The translations under genes and the position numbers were made by a program. This document shows, piece by piece, positions 25,599-34,749 of a stretch of DNA of 50,004 bases (positions within the stretch are counted from its first letter, which is position 1; the number at the start of each line of letters is the position of its first letter). Source of the DNA: Anaerolineae bacterium (GTDB lineage: Bacteria; Chloroflexota; Anaerolineae; Aggregatilineales; Phototrophicaceae); the NCBI GenBank assembly GCA_025454525.1, contig JALOOG010000025.1:1-50004 (forward strand), written 5' to 3'. A model generated the notes under the pieces. It had not been told where the DNA came from, did not search any database, and worked only from the letters and a program-made list of their open reading frames with translations.

Positions 25599-25739
25599 CG
25601 TTCTCTGTATCCTCTGTAGTTTCAAGCGCTTTCCCTATACCTAAACACGGGGTTTCATCTTCGCATTATTTAGCACGTTCACTGCGCGATCTTGCGTTAT
25701 ACTAACCCTGTAGACGGATCATCACGGGATCATCATTTT

Positions 25740-28601
25740 ATGGAATACCTTGACTTTATCATCAGCACGCTGAAATTCGGGAAGGGCAGACCGGGCTACG
25801 AGACGCTTAAAGCCTTGATCGAAGCACATTATCACCTTGCCAACTTGGAAGCTGACTGGGAGTCGCGCATTCAACGTGACGGTTTGCAAGAAAATTTTGA
25901 TAAACTTCAAGCGAGTCCAAAGATCAAGATCCTAAACGCTGCCCGTGATCTGCTTGATCAATTTCCCGATGATCCCGTCACCGATCAACTTAAAGCCTCT
26001 GAATTGTGCGGCGAGATCTACCGCAACTTGATTAACGCCTTACTCCCACCGTCTGATCCGGCTCAAATCGAACGCCAAGCGCAAAGCGCCTTGACCCTCG
26101 CACAAACCGAACGCCAAGCAGCGCTTTACCGTCCCCGATCGACCGGACGCGAGATCGGCCGGCCGATTTACGATCAAAATCAGCCTTTTTATGGGCGCAC
26201 GGATGAACAAACCGCGATCCTCACCGCGATCGCTCACCGTACACCCTTAATCGTGATCCATGGTCGCCCCGGCATTGGCAAAACCGGACTCGCCGCTAAG
26301 CTCTGGTGGACGCTCCAAGCGCACCCCCACCGACCGGACGGCATGATCTACATCGGCGTGAGCGATCAAGGCGCGGAGGGGATCACGGTGCCGGGGATCT
26401 TAAGCGATTTTGCGAAACTGTTCCCACCCGATCACCCGTTTAACAGGCTCATGCAGACCCAAGAACCGCCCAAGGTCAAGCTCAAAGCGTTGTTTGAGAC
26501 GATTCGGGACGGGTGGTATCTGTTGGTCTTGGATAACTTCGAGACCTTGCAACACGACGATCACACCGTGCGCGATGCGGACTTGCGCGGACTTTTCCAG
26601 ACCGCCCTCACCCAGTCAAGTTTGACGATCCTGATCACCTCACAAAAACCGCTGATCTTAGACGGGTTAAATCAGGGTTGGATCACGTCATTCCTGCTCC
26701 AGGAAGGGCTGGATTCGTCCAACGCGATCGCCTTTTTACGCGATCTGGATAACGGTACGCCGAAAATACTACCGGAGTCCGATGCACCGTTGCAAGGCTT
26801 GATCCAAAACACCCAAGGCTTCCCACGCGCCTTAGAGGCCGCGATCGCCTTGTTAAAACGATCCGCGACCGTGACCTTGACCGATCTACTCCAGAATGTG
26901 GACGGCATGTTGACGAATGAGGTCAACAGTTACATCGTGTCCAAAGCGATCGAAGCGCTCCCCCCCGAACAGATCCGCATTTTAGAAGGTTTAGCGGTGT
27001 TCAATAAAGCGGTGGACTTGGCCCCCTTACAATACTTGCTTGCGCCCTATCTGGACACCCGTGACCTGAAACAGCAATTGGATCGTTTGGTGAGGGAGCA
27101 GTACGTCTCGTTTGAACCGAGCGGACGGCGTTATGGCTTGCATTCGTTGGATAAAACCTATTGCCTTCAGCGCATTCCAGCCGGATCGAAAGCGGATGTG
27201 CCTGTTAGAAACGAATTTGAAGAATTGATGCGATCTTTCCGAAATGAACCCCCGCCTTCCTTAGACTATCCTTACACCTATCACGGCCTTACAGGTCGAA
27301 TCAGTGAGTTTTACCAAAAACAACGCAAACCGCAAAAGGAATGGCGCTCCTTAGACGATCTGCAACCGCAATTGGAAGAATTTGAATATCGTCTGCAATT
27401 AGAGGATTACGACACGGCCGCGCAATTGTTACGGGGTATTGACTTTGATTATCTGCTCTTATGGGGTCATGCCGATTTGACCCGCCAACGGCATGAGCGT
27501 CTCCGGGACAAGATCGGCGATGCGCGGTTGAAAGGGCAGCATTTAACCCATTTAGGTTTGGCTTATGGGGAGTTAGGACAAGTCAACAACGCGATTGAAT
27601 GTTACGAACAGGCGTTGAAGATCTTTCGGGAGATCGGCGATCGGCGCGGCGAAGGGGCGGATCTTGGCAACTTAGCCGTTGCGTATGCCGCTTTAGGGGA
27701 GGTGCAACGCGCCATCGACTATTATCAGCAACAGTTGACGATTGCACGGGAGATCGGCGATCGGCGCGGCGAAGGGAATGCGCTTGGCAACTTAGGGAAT
27801 GCATATGCCGCTTTAGGGGAGGTGCAACGCGCCATTGACTATTATGAACAGGCCTTGAAGATTGATCGGGAACTCGGCGATCGGCGCGGCGAAGGGGCGG
27901 ATCTTGGCAACTTAGGTCTTGCGTATGCCGCTTTAGGGGAGGTGCAACGCGCCATCGACTATTATCAACAATGCTTGACGATTGCACGAGAGACGGGCTA
28001 TCGGCAAGGCGAAGGTATTGCGCTTGGTTACTTAGGGAAGGTGTATTGCGATTTAGGGCAATTTGAGCAAGCGATTCAAACGCTCCGAGAGTCCGTGAAG
28101 ATCGTCACCGAAATCCGCGCTACAAGGCTTCAAAATCATGCCAATTCTTATTTAGCACGCGCTTACCTGCTCAAAGGCGATCTCGATCTAGCCGACACCC
28201 ACATCCGCACCGCCCGTCAACACGACACCCCTCAAAATAACCACTACGCGGCCGCCTTACACGGCGTGATCCGGTTGCGACAAGCGGATCGCGCTTACGC
28301 CCAAGCAGCCTTTGAGGATGCGATCACCCACGCCGATCAGATCCTCGGCCGCACCCCAAAGTATTACAGCGCACTCTACACACGGGCCTTAGCGCGGGCG
28401 GGACTGGTGGTGATCCGCGGTGATGATCTCACCCCCGCCCAAGCAGATTATCAGGCGGCCATGGACCTTTTCGACGGTGCAGGCAGCCTCCAACAGGCGA
28501 TCACATTGATCGATCAGTTGCTGCGCGGTGAGGGGGGCGAACGGTTGGCTCCGGTGCGGGCGTTGTTGGCACAGCGTTTAGCGAATCGCCCGCCCGTTTA
28601 A
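25740..28601 (+). CDS. STAND-type (NB-ARC-like) ATPase with TPR repeats
   Basis: 953 residues from ATG 25740. An in-frame TTG at 25692 overlaps a -10-like TATACT and is rejected. The N-terminal region (about 1-125) is helical and unassigned; it may be a recruiting or effector-associated domain. The ATPase follows: Walker A GRPGIGKT (175-182), Walker B YLLVLDNFE (D265), sensor-like ILITSQKP and the GxP-type motif TQGFPRALEAA. Then a winged-helix region and a helical linker. TPR units run from about 600 to 800, each near IGDRRGEGADLGNLG plus AYAALGEVQRAIDYY. STAND proteins act as ligand-triggered switches, often in defence or regulation. No nuclease or other classic effector is recognised here. 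It ends in a 4-base overlap with a convergent gene. Confidence 0.88.
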   Translation: MEYLDFIISTLKFGKGRPGYETLKALIEAHYHLANLEADWESRIQRDGLQENFDKLQASPKIKILNAARDLLDQFPDDPVTDQLKASELCGEIYRNLINALLPPSDPAQIERQAQSALTLAQTERQAALYRPRSTGREIGRPIYDQNQPFYGRTDEQTAILTAIAHRTPLIVIHGRPGIGKTGLAAKLWWTLQAHPHRPDGMIYIGVSDQGAEGITVPGILSDFAKLFPPDHPFNRLMQTQEPPKVKLKALFETIRDGWYLLVLDNFETLQHDDHTVRDADLRGLFQTALTQSSLTILITSQKPLILDGLNQGWITSFLLQEGLDSSNAIAFLRDLDNGTPKILPESDAPLQGLIQNTQGFPRALEAAIALLKRSATVTLTDLLQNVDGMLTNEVNSYIVSKAIEALPPEQIRILEGLAVFNKAVDLAPLQYLLAPYLDTRDLKQQLDRLVREQYVSFEPSGRRYGLHSLDKTYCLQRIPAGSKADVPVRNEFEELMRSFRNEPPPSLDYPYTYHGLTGRISEFYQKQRKPQKEWRSLDDLQPQLEEFEYRLQLEDYDTAAQLLRGIDFDYLLLWGHADLTRQRHERLRDKIGDARLKGQHLTHLGLAYGELGQVNNAIECYEQALKIFREIGDRRGEGADLGNLAVAYAALGEVQRAIDYYQQQLTIAREIGDRRGEGNALGNLGNAYAALGEVQRAIDYYEQALKIDRELGDRRGEGADLGNLGLAYAALGEVQRAIDYYQQCLTIARETGYRQGEGIALGYLGKVYCDLGQFEQAIQTLRESVKIVTEIRATRLQNHANSYLARAYLLKGDLDLADTHIRTARQHDTPQNNHYAAALHGVIRLRQADRAYAQAAFEDAITHADQILGRTPKYYSALYTRALARAGLVVIRGDDLTPAQADYQAAMDLFDGAGSLQQAITLIDQLLRGEGGERLAPVRALLAQRLANRPPV
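27601..28080. repeat. 120-bp tandem repeats encoding TPR units
   Basis: Four consecutive 120-base units inside the STAND gene, the first three nearly identical (for example cggcgatcggcgcggcgaag recurs at exact 120-base steps). Each encodes a 40-residue TPR module. High nucleotide identity points to recent expansion or gene conversion. Long antisense open frames over this area are a by-product of the repeat. Confidence 0.85.
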
Positions 28602-29560
28602 CGATCCGAGACCACCCCGCGATAGAACCACAGATTTTCGCGGGGCGTATCATAAAACGGGATCATCAGATCCAATTCTTCCGGTAACACGTTGAAGATC
28701 TCGGAATTGGACTCACCGAATAGGCGCGGGAAGGCCGGTAGATCGGTGCAAGTGGTCTCCACCCCCAACACTTGCACCCAGCCGAATCCTGTGAAGCGTT
28801 GGATGCGATACCACGATCCGGTTTCGTTGATCCCGACGATCTTCACCTGTTCCCCGTTGCCATAATACCCGATGATCGTGAAGCCGGTGCCGGTCCCGCT
28901 TCGCACATTGAGCGAGTTTTCCCCGATCGCGTTGATCGTGCCGGGGCAGCTTAACAGATCGCCGATCAAGGTGGCCGCATGATACGGCGCAGCTAACGTG
29001 ACGACCCGCGCCTCTGGTAAGGTGAAAAAGGCCCGTTCGGCCTCCACTTCCCAGCGTTGATCGTCATAGGTGAGCGTGGCCATGCCGATCGCACTGGTCA
29101 ACACCGGAGTCCCCTCAAAGTCTGACCAGACCGCAAAGTGATCCGACGGGTGGATCGCTTCGGCCGTGCCAAAATGCAAGCGATATGCCATGTGATCCGC
29201 GTCATGCGTGCGTTGGATCAGGTGTCCGTCTAGCGTAAGTTCGACCTCCACGTCCGTTTGATCGGTGCGCCTAAACTGATCGATCGTGAGCGTGCTGGTC
29301 GGCATCAGCAAGACCTCAAACCGATCCAAGAAGCGGATCAAGGCCCGGCCGCGTGCATCCGCCCGGACATGATCTCCGGTGCCGATCACCGCGATCGCGC
29401 CTTGTGGTAAGGCGATCCATGCCTCGGTATCGACTCGCAAGATCTCAATCCCAGGTTCATGGATCGTGATCACCGCAGCGTAAGCGTCTTGGGCTTGGAT
29501 CGTCATAGGGAAAACGAGACAGACGATCCACAATAGGACACGGTATAATCGACGGTTCAT
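28598..29560 (-). CDS. Secreted FecR-like plus SH3b domain protein
   Basis: 320 residues. A signal peptide (about 1-23, ending TIQAQ) is followed by a FecR-like region (about 28-100): GIEILRVDTEAWIALPQGA, GTGDHVRADARGRALIRFLD and LMPTSTLTID. These match the usual pattern of a bound-charge motif, threshold motif and strand motif. An SH3b domain (about 208-270, NSLNVRSGTGTGFTIIG; GSWYRIQRF; GFGWVQ) may bind cell-wall or glycan. Its start overlaps the CHASE2 kinase stop by 4 bases. FecR domains next to CHASE2 sensors are a known pairing, and the protein may be the external partner or ligand carrier for the kinase. Its C-terminal tail is unassigned. Confidence 0.8.
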   Translation of the reverse strand: MNRRLYRVLLWIVCLVFPMTIQAQDAYAAVITIHEPGIEILRVDTEAWIALPQGAIAVIGTGDHVRADARGRALIRFLDRFEVLLMPTSTLTIDQFRRTDQTDVEVELTLDGHLIQRTHDADHMAYRLHFGTAEAIHPSDHFAVWSDFEGTPVLTSAIGMATLTYDDQRWEVEAERAFFTLPEARVVTLAAPYHAATLIGDLLSCPGTINAIGENSLNVRSGTGTGFTIIGYYGNGEQVKIVGINETGSWYRIQRFTGFGWVQVLGVETTCTDLPAFPRLFGESNSEIFNVLPEELDLMIPFYDTPRENLWFYRGVVSDR

Positions 29561-32169
29561 GACGACTCCTCGCGTGGAAATTCGACAAAGAAGCTACTTC
29601 CGACGTTTTCTTGGCTATTGACCCAGATCTGCCCGTCATGCGCTTCTACGATCGATTTGACCAGGCTCAGGCCGAGTCCGGTGCCGGGGATACCGGCTGT
29701 CGAAGCGGTCTTGACGCGATAAAATTCGGTAAACAGTTTCGCTTGTGCCTCTTCCGAGATCCCGTAACCCGTGTCTTTGACCTCTAAACGTAAGCGGCCC
29801 GTCTTGGTTTGATAGACAAATAATTTCACCGCTCCGCCTTCCGGGGTGTATTTGATCGCATTGCCCAACAGGTTACTGATCACTTGGGCGATATGCGTCG
29901 GGCGACCGCGCATATGGGGCAGATCATGGGTGATCCCATACTCAAAGGTTTGACGTTTCGCCTCTAATTCCGGTTGATGACGGGTGATCACATCAAACGC
30001 CAAGTCGCTTAGGCTGATGCTTTCCATCGGAAGTTCTGTAGAGCGCAATTGTTCAAGGTTGAGGATCTCCTCAATCAAATGGTGCATGAGATCGGCTGCC
30101 TTGCTGATGCTCTTGACATAGCGTGAGTGTTCCGGGCTGAGCATGTCCTCATCCATCAGTAACAAGCTGCTATACCCCATCACCGTAGACAGCGGGTTTT
30201 TGAGGTCATGCGAGGCCATCCGGATCATCTGGGTTTTAAGGCGATTCAAGTCGGCTAACGCGCTGACATCGCTCATGATCACCACCCATAGCCGATAATT
30301 CGGCAAGAGATCTGCGTACACATTAAAACTTTGCGCGCCGATCTTGATCTGCTCTTGAAAATCGCGTTCGGCCTGAAAGCGACGGGTTAAAGTGGTATAG
30401 GTGTCGTCTGATAGCCCGTTTTCTCGCAACAACGCTAACAGATCTTGGTGTTTGAGGTCAGTCTTGATCCATTGGATAAACGCATCGTTGCCTAACATCA
30501 CGGTGCGATCGGCCCGCAACACCACACTTAAGGCCGGCGATCCGCTTAAGATCGAGTCTTGCATCAATTTTTGACGACGCATCTCATCATATAAGATCGC
30601 CACTTGCAGAGTCGGCGCGATCTGATCGGCCAGATCGGTCAAGAGGCCGCGGGTCTCGGTGTCGATCGGTTTCGCGCTCTCTAAGGCGATCACGCCGATC
30701 GGTTGCTGATTCCACCGGATCGGGAAAGCCACTTGTGCGCCTTCGATCACCCATTGTTGTTGCGCCCGATCGATCAACGGCCCTAAATCCGCGTGATCCG
30801 ACGGGAAATGATAACGCTGTTCGGGCAGGGCGATCGTGCCAAAACGGGCCGGCAAGATCCGTTGCACATCCGCAGCGATCCGAGGCAATAATTTCGCCAG
30901 ATCCATGCCTTGATCGGTTGCACCGACCACGCTGTCTAACAAGAGTTCCGTTTTACGACGGCGATTGATCTCATTGGTGGTATCAATGCCAAGCCCGATG
31001 ATCGCGGGCAAGATCAGCGCGAGGATCGGATAAAACAGATTGATCACCAAGTTGTCATTGTCAAAATAGACCGAGGCCACCGCAAAAAACAGCACGATCA
31101 ACACAGGCGCTAATAAGATCTTGCCATACCAGATCAATTGTGTGTAGATCAACGCCGCCCCAACCGAAAAGATCACGATCAAGATAAGTTGGGTGGAAGT
31201 GGCTTGTTCGCGCAGCGGGGTATCGCTGATCAAGCTTTGCAAGGCGTGGGCTTGAATTTCGACCCCGTACATCGTCTCTCCGGTGGGTGAGGACGGCACA
31301 TCATAGCGATCGGTTGCGCCTTGTGCGCCATATAACCCGACCAGCACGATCTTACCAGTGAAAGTTTGCGGTGCGACCTCACCGTTGATCACCGCTTGTA
31401 ACGAATAAACCGGAAAGGCCTCTCCCGGCGGCCCAAAATAGTTCTGTAACCACAATCCCTGTTGATCCACCGTCAACAGGCGTTCGGCGACCTTGAGGCC
31501 ATCGGGGGTATCGACCACGATTTGATCGAAGGCGGCCATAGGAACGCGCAAATAAGCGAGGTAAGTCGTCAAGGCAAACGAGAGCGTTTCATCTTCTCCA
31601 ATCAGAAAGCGTGAAGGTTGTCGACGAATCGCCACATCGACATCGCTCACCGTGTTCACAAAGCCGGTGTAAACGCCCGTTTCAGCCAAGAGCGATACCG
31701 GCCGCAACGCCCCATCATAAGCGAGTCGCCCGATCCCCGTCGCCCGCAGATCACCTGCGCCGGCCGCTGCTAAAACCGTGCGGGTTCCGGTATCACTTTG
31801 ACGGGCCGCGAGGATCGCCTCCGCTAAGATCGAGTCGTCCTCTGTCGCTTCCACAAACAAGAGATCAAACGCGATCACCCGCGCCCCATCCCCAGACAAG
31901 ATCCCGATCAAATCCGCGTAAATGGTGCGTGACCATTCCGCCGGAGAACGCCCATACGCACTCAAACTTTGATCATCCAACGCCACAATCACCACCTCAT
32001 CTGACCGGATCAGGTTGGTGAAGTAGGCATCGTTCAAGCGTAGGCGAATGCCCGCGAACAGATTCAAAAAGAACAGCCCACACACCAACAGCGCGGTGAT
32101 CCCACCGATGAGCGCGCCTTGTCGTAAGCGTTGACGACGACTGACTCGGATCGATTGTGGTGTGGTCAT
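29557..32169 (-). CDS. CHASE2 sensor histidine kinase
   Basis: 870 residues. One membrane segment (about 18-40), an extracytoplasmic CHASE2 domain (about 45-325, with VVIVALDDQSLSAYGRSPAE, ARVIAFDLLF and TFTGKIVLVGLYG), three further membrane segments (about 330-400), a GAF-like domain (about 420-530), a PAS-like domain (about 540-640), HisKA with His654 (MASHDLKNPLSTVMGY) and HATPase (NLLGNAIKYTP; DTGYGISEEA; GTGLGLSLV). All kinase boxes look intact. The ligand of CHASE2 is unknown in general. It sits between two FecR/SH3 protein genes (3-base gap and 4-base overlap), so the three are one transcription unit. No response regulator is adjacent. Confidence 0.92.
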   Translation of the reverse strand: MTTPQSIRVSRRQRLRQGALIGGITALLVCGLFFLNLFAGIRLRLNDAYFTNLIRSDEVVIVALDDQSLSAYGRSPAEWSRTIYADLIGILSGDGARVIAFDLLFVEATEDDSILAEAILAARQSDTGTRTVLAAAGAGDLRATGIGRLAYDGALRPVSLLAETGVYTGFVNTVSDVDVAIRRQPSRFLIGEDETLSFALTTYLAYLRVPMAAFDQIVVDTPDGLKVAERLLTVDQQGLWLQNYFGPPGEAFPVYSLQAVINGEVAPQTFTGKIVLVGLYGAQGATDRYDVPSSPTGETMYGVEIQAHALQSLISDTPLREQATSTQLILIVIFSVGAALIYTQLIWYGKILLAPVLIVLFFAVASVYFDNDNLVINLFYPILALILPAIIGLGIDTTNEINRRRKTELLLDSVVGATDQGMDLAKLLPRIAADVQRILPARFGTIALPEQRYHFPSDHADLGPLIDRAQQQWVIEGAQVAFPIRWNQQPIGVIALESAKPIDTETRGLLTDLADQIAPTLQVAILYDEMRRQKLMQDSILSGSPALSVVLRADRTVMLGNDAFIQWIKTDLKHQDLLALLRENGLSDDTYTTLTRRFQAERDFQEQIKIGAQSFNVYADLLPNYRLWVVIMSDVSALADLNRLKTQMIRMASHDLKNPLSTVMGYSSLLLMDEDMLSPEHSRYVKSISKAADLMHHLIEEILNLEQLRSTELPMESISLSDLAFDVITRHQPELEAKRQTFEYGITHDLPHMRGRPTHIAQVISNLLGNAIKYTPEGGAVKLFVYQTKTGRLRLEVKDTGYGISEEAQAKLFTEFYRVKTASTAGIPGTGLGLSLVKSIVEAHDGQIWVNSQENVGSSFFVEFPREESS

Positions 32170-32172
32170 CGC

Positions 32173-33114
32173 TTACGCTTCGGGAGTCGCTTCAGGTGTG
32201 GCTTCCGCTTCAGCCGGATCGGGATCGGTCGCTTGCCCTTCAAGGTAATCATCCGTAAATTGACGCAAGCCCGGGCAACCTTCTTCGATCACCGCCGTGC
32301 TAGACAAGATCCACCCAAAACCCCCCTCAAACGTGATCCGATACCATGAACCGCTTTCCGTAACTCCAAAGAAGCGATTGATGTCCTCAGCACTGATCAA
32401 GCCGATCACTTCGGCCTCGCGATTCGGCCCTTGACGGATGTTGATGCTCACATCATCCAACGTCGTCACCGTCGCGGAGCAACCGTCCAAGGCTGAATCC
32501 AATTCATCAAAAGTGGCGGCCCGCACCACATCGCTCAACGTGCCGTTTACCCCACCGCGAATCCCAAATTGAGCGGGGACTTGGGCGGTGGTTTCTTCTT
32601 CACCAGTCGCTTCTACTTCGCCTTCTGTCACCAACATACCAGAGCGACCGCTATCTTCTACGCGGATCGTGAAGGCCGTGCCGCGTGCTGTGAGTGACAT
32701 CGCCGGGGTGCTGACATCATAATTCGAGTTGGCATCTAAGGCCCGCCCGATCCGTTGGATCGTTTGGCCGGCGATCACCTCCACCGACAGGTTAAATGAA
32801 CTTTCGCCCGTGCTTTCAAAGCGCACGATCCGATATTCCGTATCGGGTGTGAGTTCCGTATCGATCCCGTCAGAGAAAAACGTGATGCGGGCGCGTCCAG
32901 TCGCATCGGTGCGGATCAGATCCCCCACGCCGACGATCGCCTCCACCTGCACCGGAATCCAGTTAGCGGTGTTGACCCGTTGCACTTCCACACCCGCATC
33001 TAACACCTCTAATGTAGCCGCTAGATCGTTGCTTTGTGCCTGTGTCACCAAAAATGAGAACGTAAAGATTAGGACGATCATCAATGCCGGGAAGTACCGA
33101 TGTTTCTGGGACAT
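32173..33114 (-). CDS. Secreted FecR-like plus SH3b domain protein, first of operon
   Basis: 313 residues from ATG 33114, just after a G6 run acting as the likely ribosome site. A signal peptide (ending VTQAQS) is followed by a FecR-like domain (about 35-150): GVEVQRVNTANWIPVQVEA, GVGDLIRTDATGRARITF and a later LTARGTAFTIRVEDSGRSGM, which is a classic FecR stretch. An SH3b domain follows (about 215-285: SINIRQGPNREAEVIGL, GSWYRITFEGGFGWI), then a Glu/Ala/Pro-rich tail (about 292-313). It shares architecture with the protein at 28598-29560 but is diverged. It is probably exported and part of the same envelope-sensing unit as the CHASE2 kinase. Confidence 0.85.
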   Translation of the reverse strand: MSQKHRYFPALMIVLIFTFSFLVTQAQSNDLAATLEVLDAGVEVQRVNTANWIPVQVEAIVGVGDLIRTDATGRARITFFSDGIDTELTPDTEYRIVRFESTGESSFNLSVEVIAGQTIQRIGRALDANSNYDVSTPAMSLTARGTAFTIRVEDSGRSGMLVTEGEVEATGEEETTAQVPAQFGIRGGVNGTLSDVVRAATFDELDSALDGCSATVTTLDDVSINIRQGPNREAEVIGLISAEDINRFFGVTESGSWYRITFEGGFGWILSSTAVIEEGCPGLRQFTDDYLEGQATDPDPAEAEATPEATPEA

Positions 33115-33150
33115 AACCCCCCCAAAATTTAGAAAATTCAAACTGAGTCT

Positions 33151-33179
33151 ATGTTACGTCAAGTCGAAACTTGTGACAA
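33151..33179 (-). promoter_or_regulatory. Sigma-70-like promoter of the FecR/CHASE2 operon
   Basis: On the minus strand TTGTCA (complement of 33174-33179) and TAACAT (complement of 33151-33156) are 17 bases apart, matching five and four of the six consensus positions. The start codon is 36 bases beyond the -10. The -35 is embedded in an 11-base palindrome cttgtgacaag at 33170-33180, a possible operator. Confidence 0.5.
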
Positions 33180-33263
33180 GCTTTCACTTCAAGTTCAAAT
33201 TGTTTCCACTTTAGGATCCCCTCATCTCAAGTATTACAAATTACAAACCATAACGATCACCAC

Positions 33264-33292
33264 TTGAATTTACACAACTTTAATGTTATGTT
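33264..33292 (+). promoter_or_regulatory. Candidate promoter for the 33439-36099 gene pair
   Basis: TTGAAT at 33264-33269 and TATGTT at 33287-33292, 17 bases apart, each matching four of six consensus positions. This would leave an untranslated leader of about 140 bases. The stretch 33115-33438 contains no gene; apart from this and the minus-strand promoter I see only AT-rich sequence, with the word actttaggat at about 33208 and again at about 33342. Confidence 0.3.
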
Positions 33293-33438
33293 TGTATCAG
33301 ATGCTTAATTCAGAACAATGGGTAAAATTAAGGTTAATCGAAACTTTAGGATAACCCTTTTTTATGGAGTGATGTAACCGTTCATATCCATTTTAAATCG
33401 ATATTGTAAGCATTAACCCAATTTTGGTGAGGAAGAGT

Positions 33439-34746
33439 ATGCCACGCACGGCTCATTACCTTGAGCAAATCCAACAGTTAAATATTGACGGTATTCGCCG
33501 CAGTTTGGCCTACATGCCAGACTGCCCCTACAAACAATTAAGTCAGTGGTTGCTCCTTCATCGTCAAGATGACTGGCTACAATTGATCGGGATCAGCAGT
33601 TTAACCCGCCTAACCTTTCAATCACTCTATGGCATCGTACCGGAGGCGGCCTTAGATCGTTTGTTACCCTATGCCGTGCCGATGAATATCTCTCAGATGT
33701 ATGAGGTGGTGTCGGATAACTTGGCATTAGGCTTAGGCGATGCGTCCCCTTTGGACAATCAGGCGAAGAGTCGGCGCAAAGTGTTGCGGGTGTTTAATGA
33801 CGCGGTGATCTTGGGGATCTTACACGTCAACGGCACTTCACAATCCGCAACGCGTTTACTCACCTCCTTTGAGTCGTTGATGCGCCCGATCTCGCTATTT
33901 GAGCAAAGCCTAAGCGCGGATAAACATCGTCAACTGATCCGTGCGTTTTTAGACGAACATCCACATATCCCACCGGAAGCCTTAGAATATGCCGTTCACC
34001 CAAATTTGATCGTGAACTTGGAAACGTGTCTTGAGGTGATTCGTACCTTAGACGGTTATGCTACAAAGTCGATTGTTAATGAAGGCTTACTACGTCGTTA
34101 CCACGCGGTAAATTGTCTGTTGGAAGCCGATGATCTCTCACAAACCACCCTGTTAGAAGTGAGTACTGACGCGATCATGGTGATCCCCACCTTGGCTTAT
34201 TATATCGCGGTGATCGCAGAGTCGGTCTATCCGATGAAACGCTATCATGCGACGCTGATGAGTGGCAGCCTGATGCCCATTTTAGAAACGGCGGCGTTAT
34301 TGGTGCGCTTGCTGAATGACATGGGAACGACGCTGCTTCAACAATCGGTCGGAGAAAATTGTCGCTTGATTGAGCAGTTACGCGCTTATCAACAACGTCA
34401 TCAATTTGACTCTTTTAACGAATTGCTGTTGAGTGCGGCCACCTTACATAGCGGAGTCTTAAATCGTTTACAAAAAGATTGCCGTTTTGGGGAATTTAAC
34501 GTCGGATTGCATCAAGCTCGACGCATGACCACCGTAGAAGATGCGCTTAGCACCTTTGAGCAACAAGTGTTCACCTTAGCGACTTTGTATCAGACAGAGC
34601 GCGAACGTTTAGAACGTGATCTCCGTTCACTCACTTTCCAACTGCAAGATCCGACGATCGCCCGATTGATCGCCCGGTTCGTTAAGTTCCATGAACAAAC
34701 CTATAGCCATACCTTTACCGATCCTTTAGGCGAATACGCCGTTTAG
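33439..34746 (+). CDS. All-helical protein, possibly terpene-synthase-like
   Basis: 435 residues from ATG 33439, five bases after a GAGGA-type site. No signal peptide is seen, and the sequence looks almost entirely alpha-helical. No family is recognised with certainty. One hint is LLVRLLNDMGTTLLQQ at about 287-302. Its N-D-x-x-T-x-x-x-Q pattern fits the second metal motif of class I terpene synthases (N-D-x-x-S/T-x-x-x-E) with Gln replacing the final Glu. A matching Asp-rich first motif is not convincing: FLDEHPH near 171 or ADDLSQ near 230 are poor candidates. A cytochrome P450 gene follows after 3 bases, which is the usual partner of a terpene cyclase. The assignment stays tentative. Confidence 0.6.
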   Translation: MPRTAHYLEQIQQLNIDGIRRSLAYMPDCPYKQLSQWLLLHRQDDWLQLIGISSLTRLTFQSLYGIVPEAALDRLLPYAVPMNISQMYEVVSDNLALGLGDASPLDNQAKSRRKVLRVFNDAVILGILHVNGTSQSATRLLTSFESLMRPISLFEQSLSADKHRQLIRAFLDEHPHIPPEALEYAVHPNLIVNLETCLEVIRTLDGYATKSIVNEGLLRRYHAVNCLLEADDLSQTTLLEVSTDAIMVIPTLAYYIAVIAESVYPMKRYHATLMSGSLMPILETAALLVRLLNDMGTTLLQQSVGENCRLIEQLRAYQQRHQFDSFNELLLSAATLHSGVLNRLQKDCRFGEFNVGLHQARRMTTVEDALSTFEQQVFTLATLYQTERERLERDLRSLTFQLQDPTIARLIARFVKFHEQTYSHTFTDPLGEYAV

Positions 34747-34749
34747 TGA

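Larger units (their letters stand above)
25021..25739. other. Long non-coding, repeat-rich region
   Basis: Over 700 bases without a credible gene, between a minus-strand and a plus-strand gene. It holds two copies of a dispersed repeat and a purine-rich tract at 25439-25484. A -10-like TATACT lies at 25698-25703, 36 bases before the STAND gene start, with no good -35. The GATC words common in nearby genes are missing from about 25150 to 25715. Confidence 0.6.

Noticed and set aside
27583-27987. 134-codon antisense frame over the TPR region
   Set aside because: Its periodic sequence is the mirror of the 120-bp coding repeats.
27601-28080. CRISPR or satellite array
   Set aside because: Period 120 bases, wholly coding, TPR consensus.
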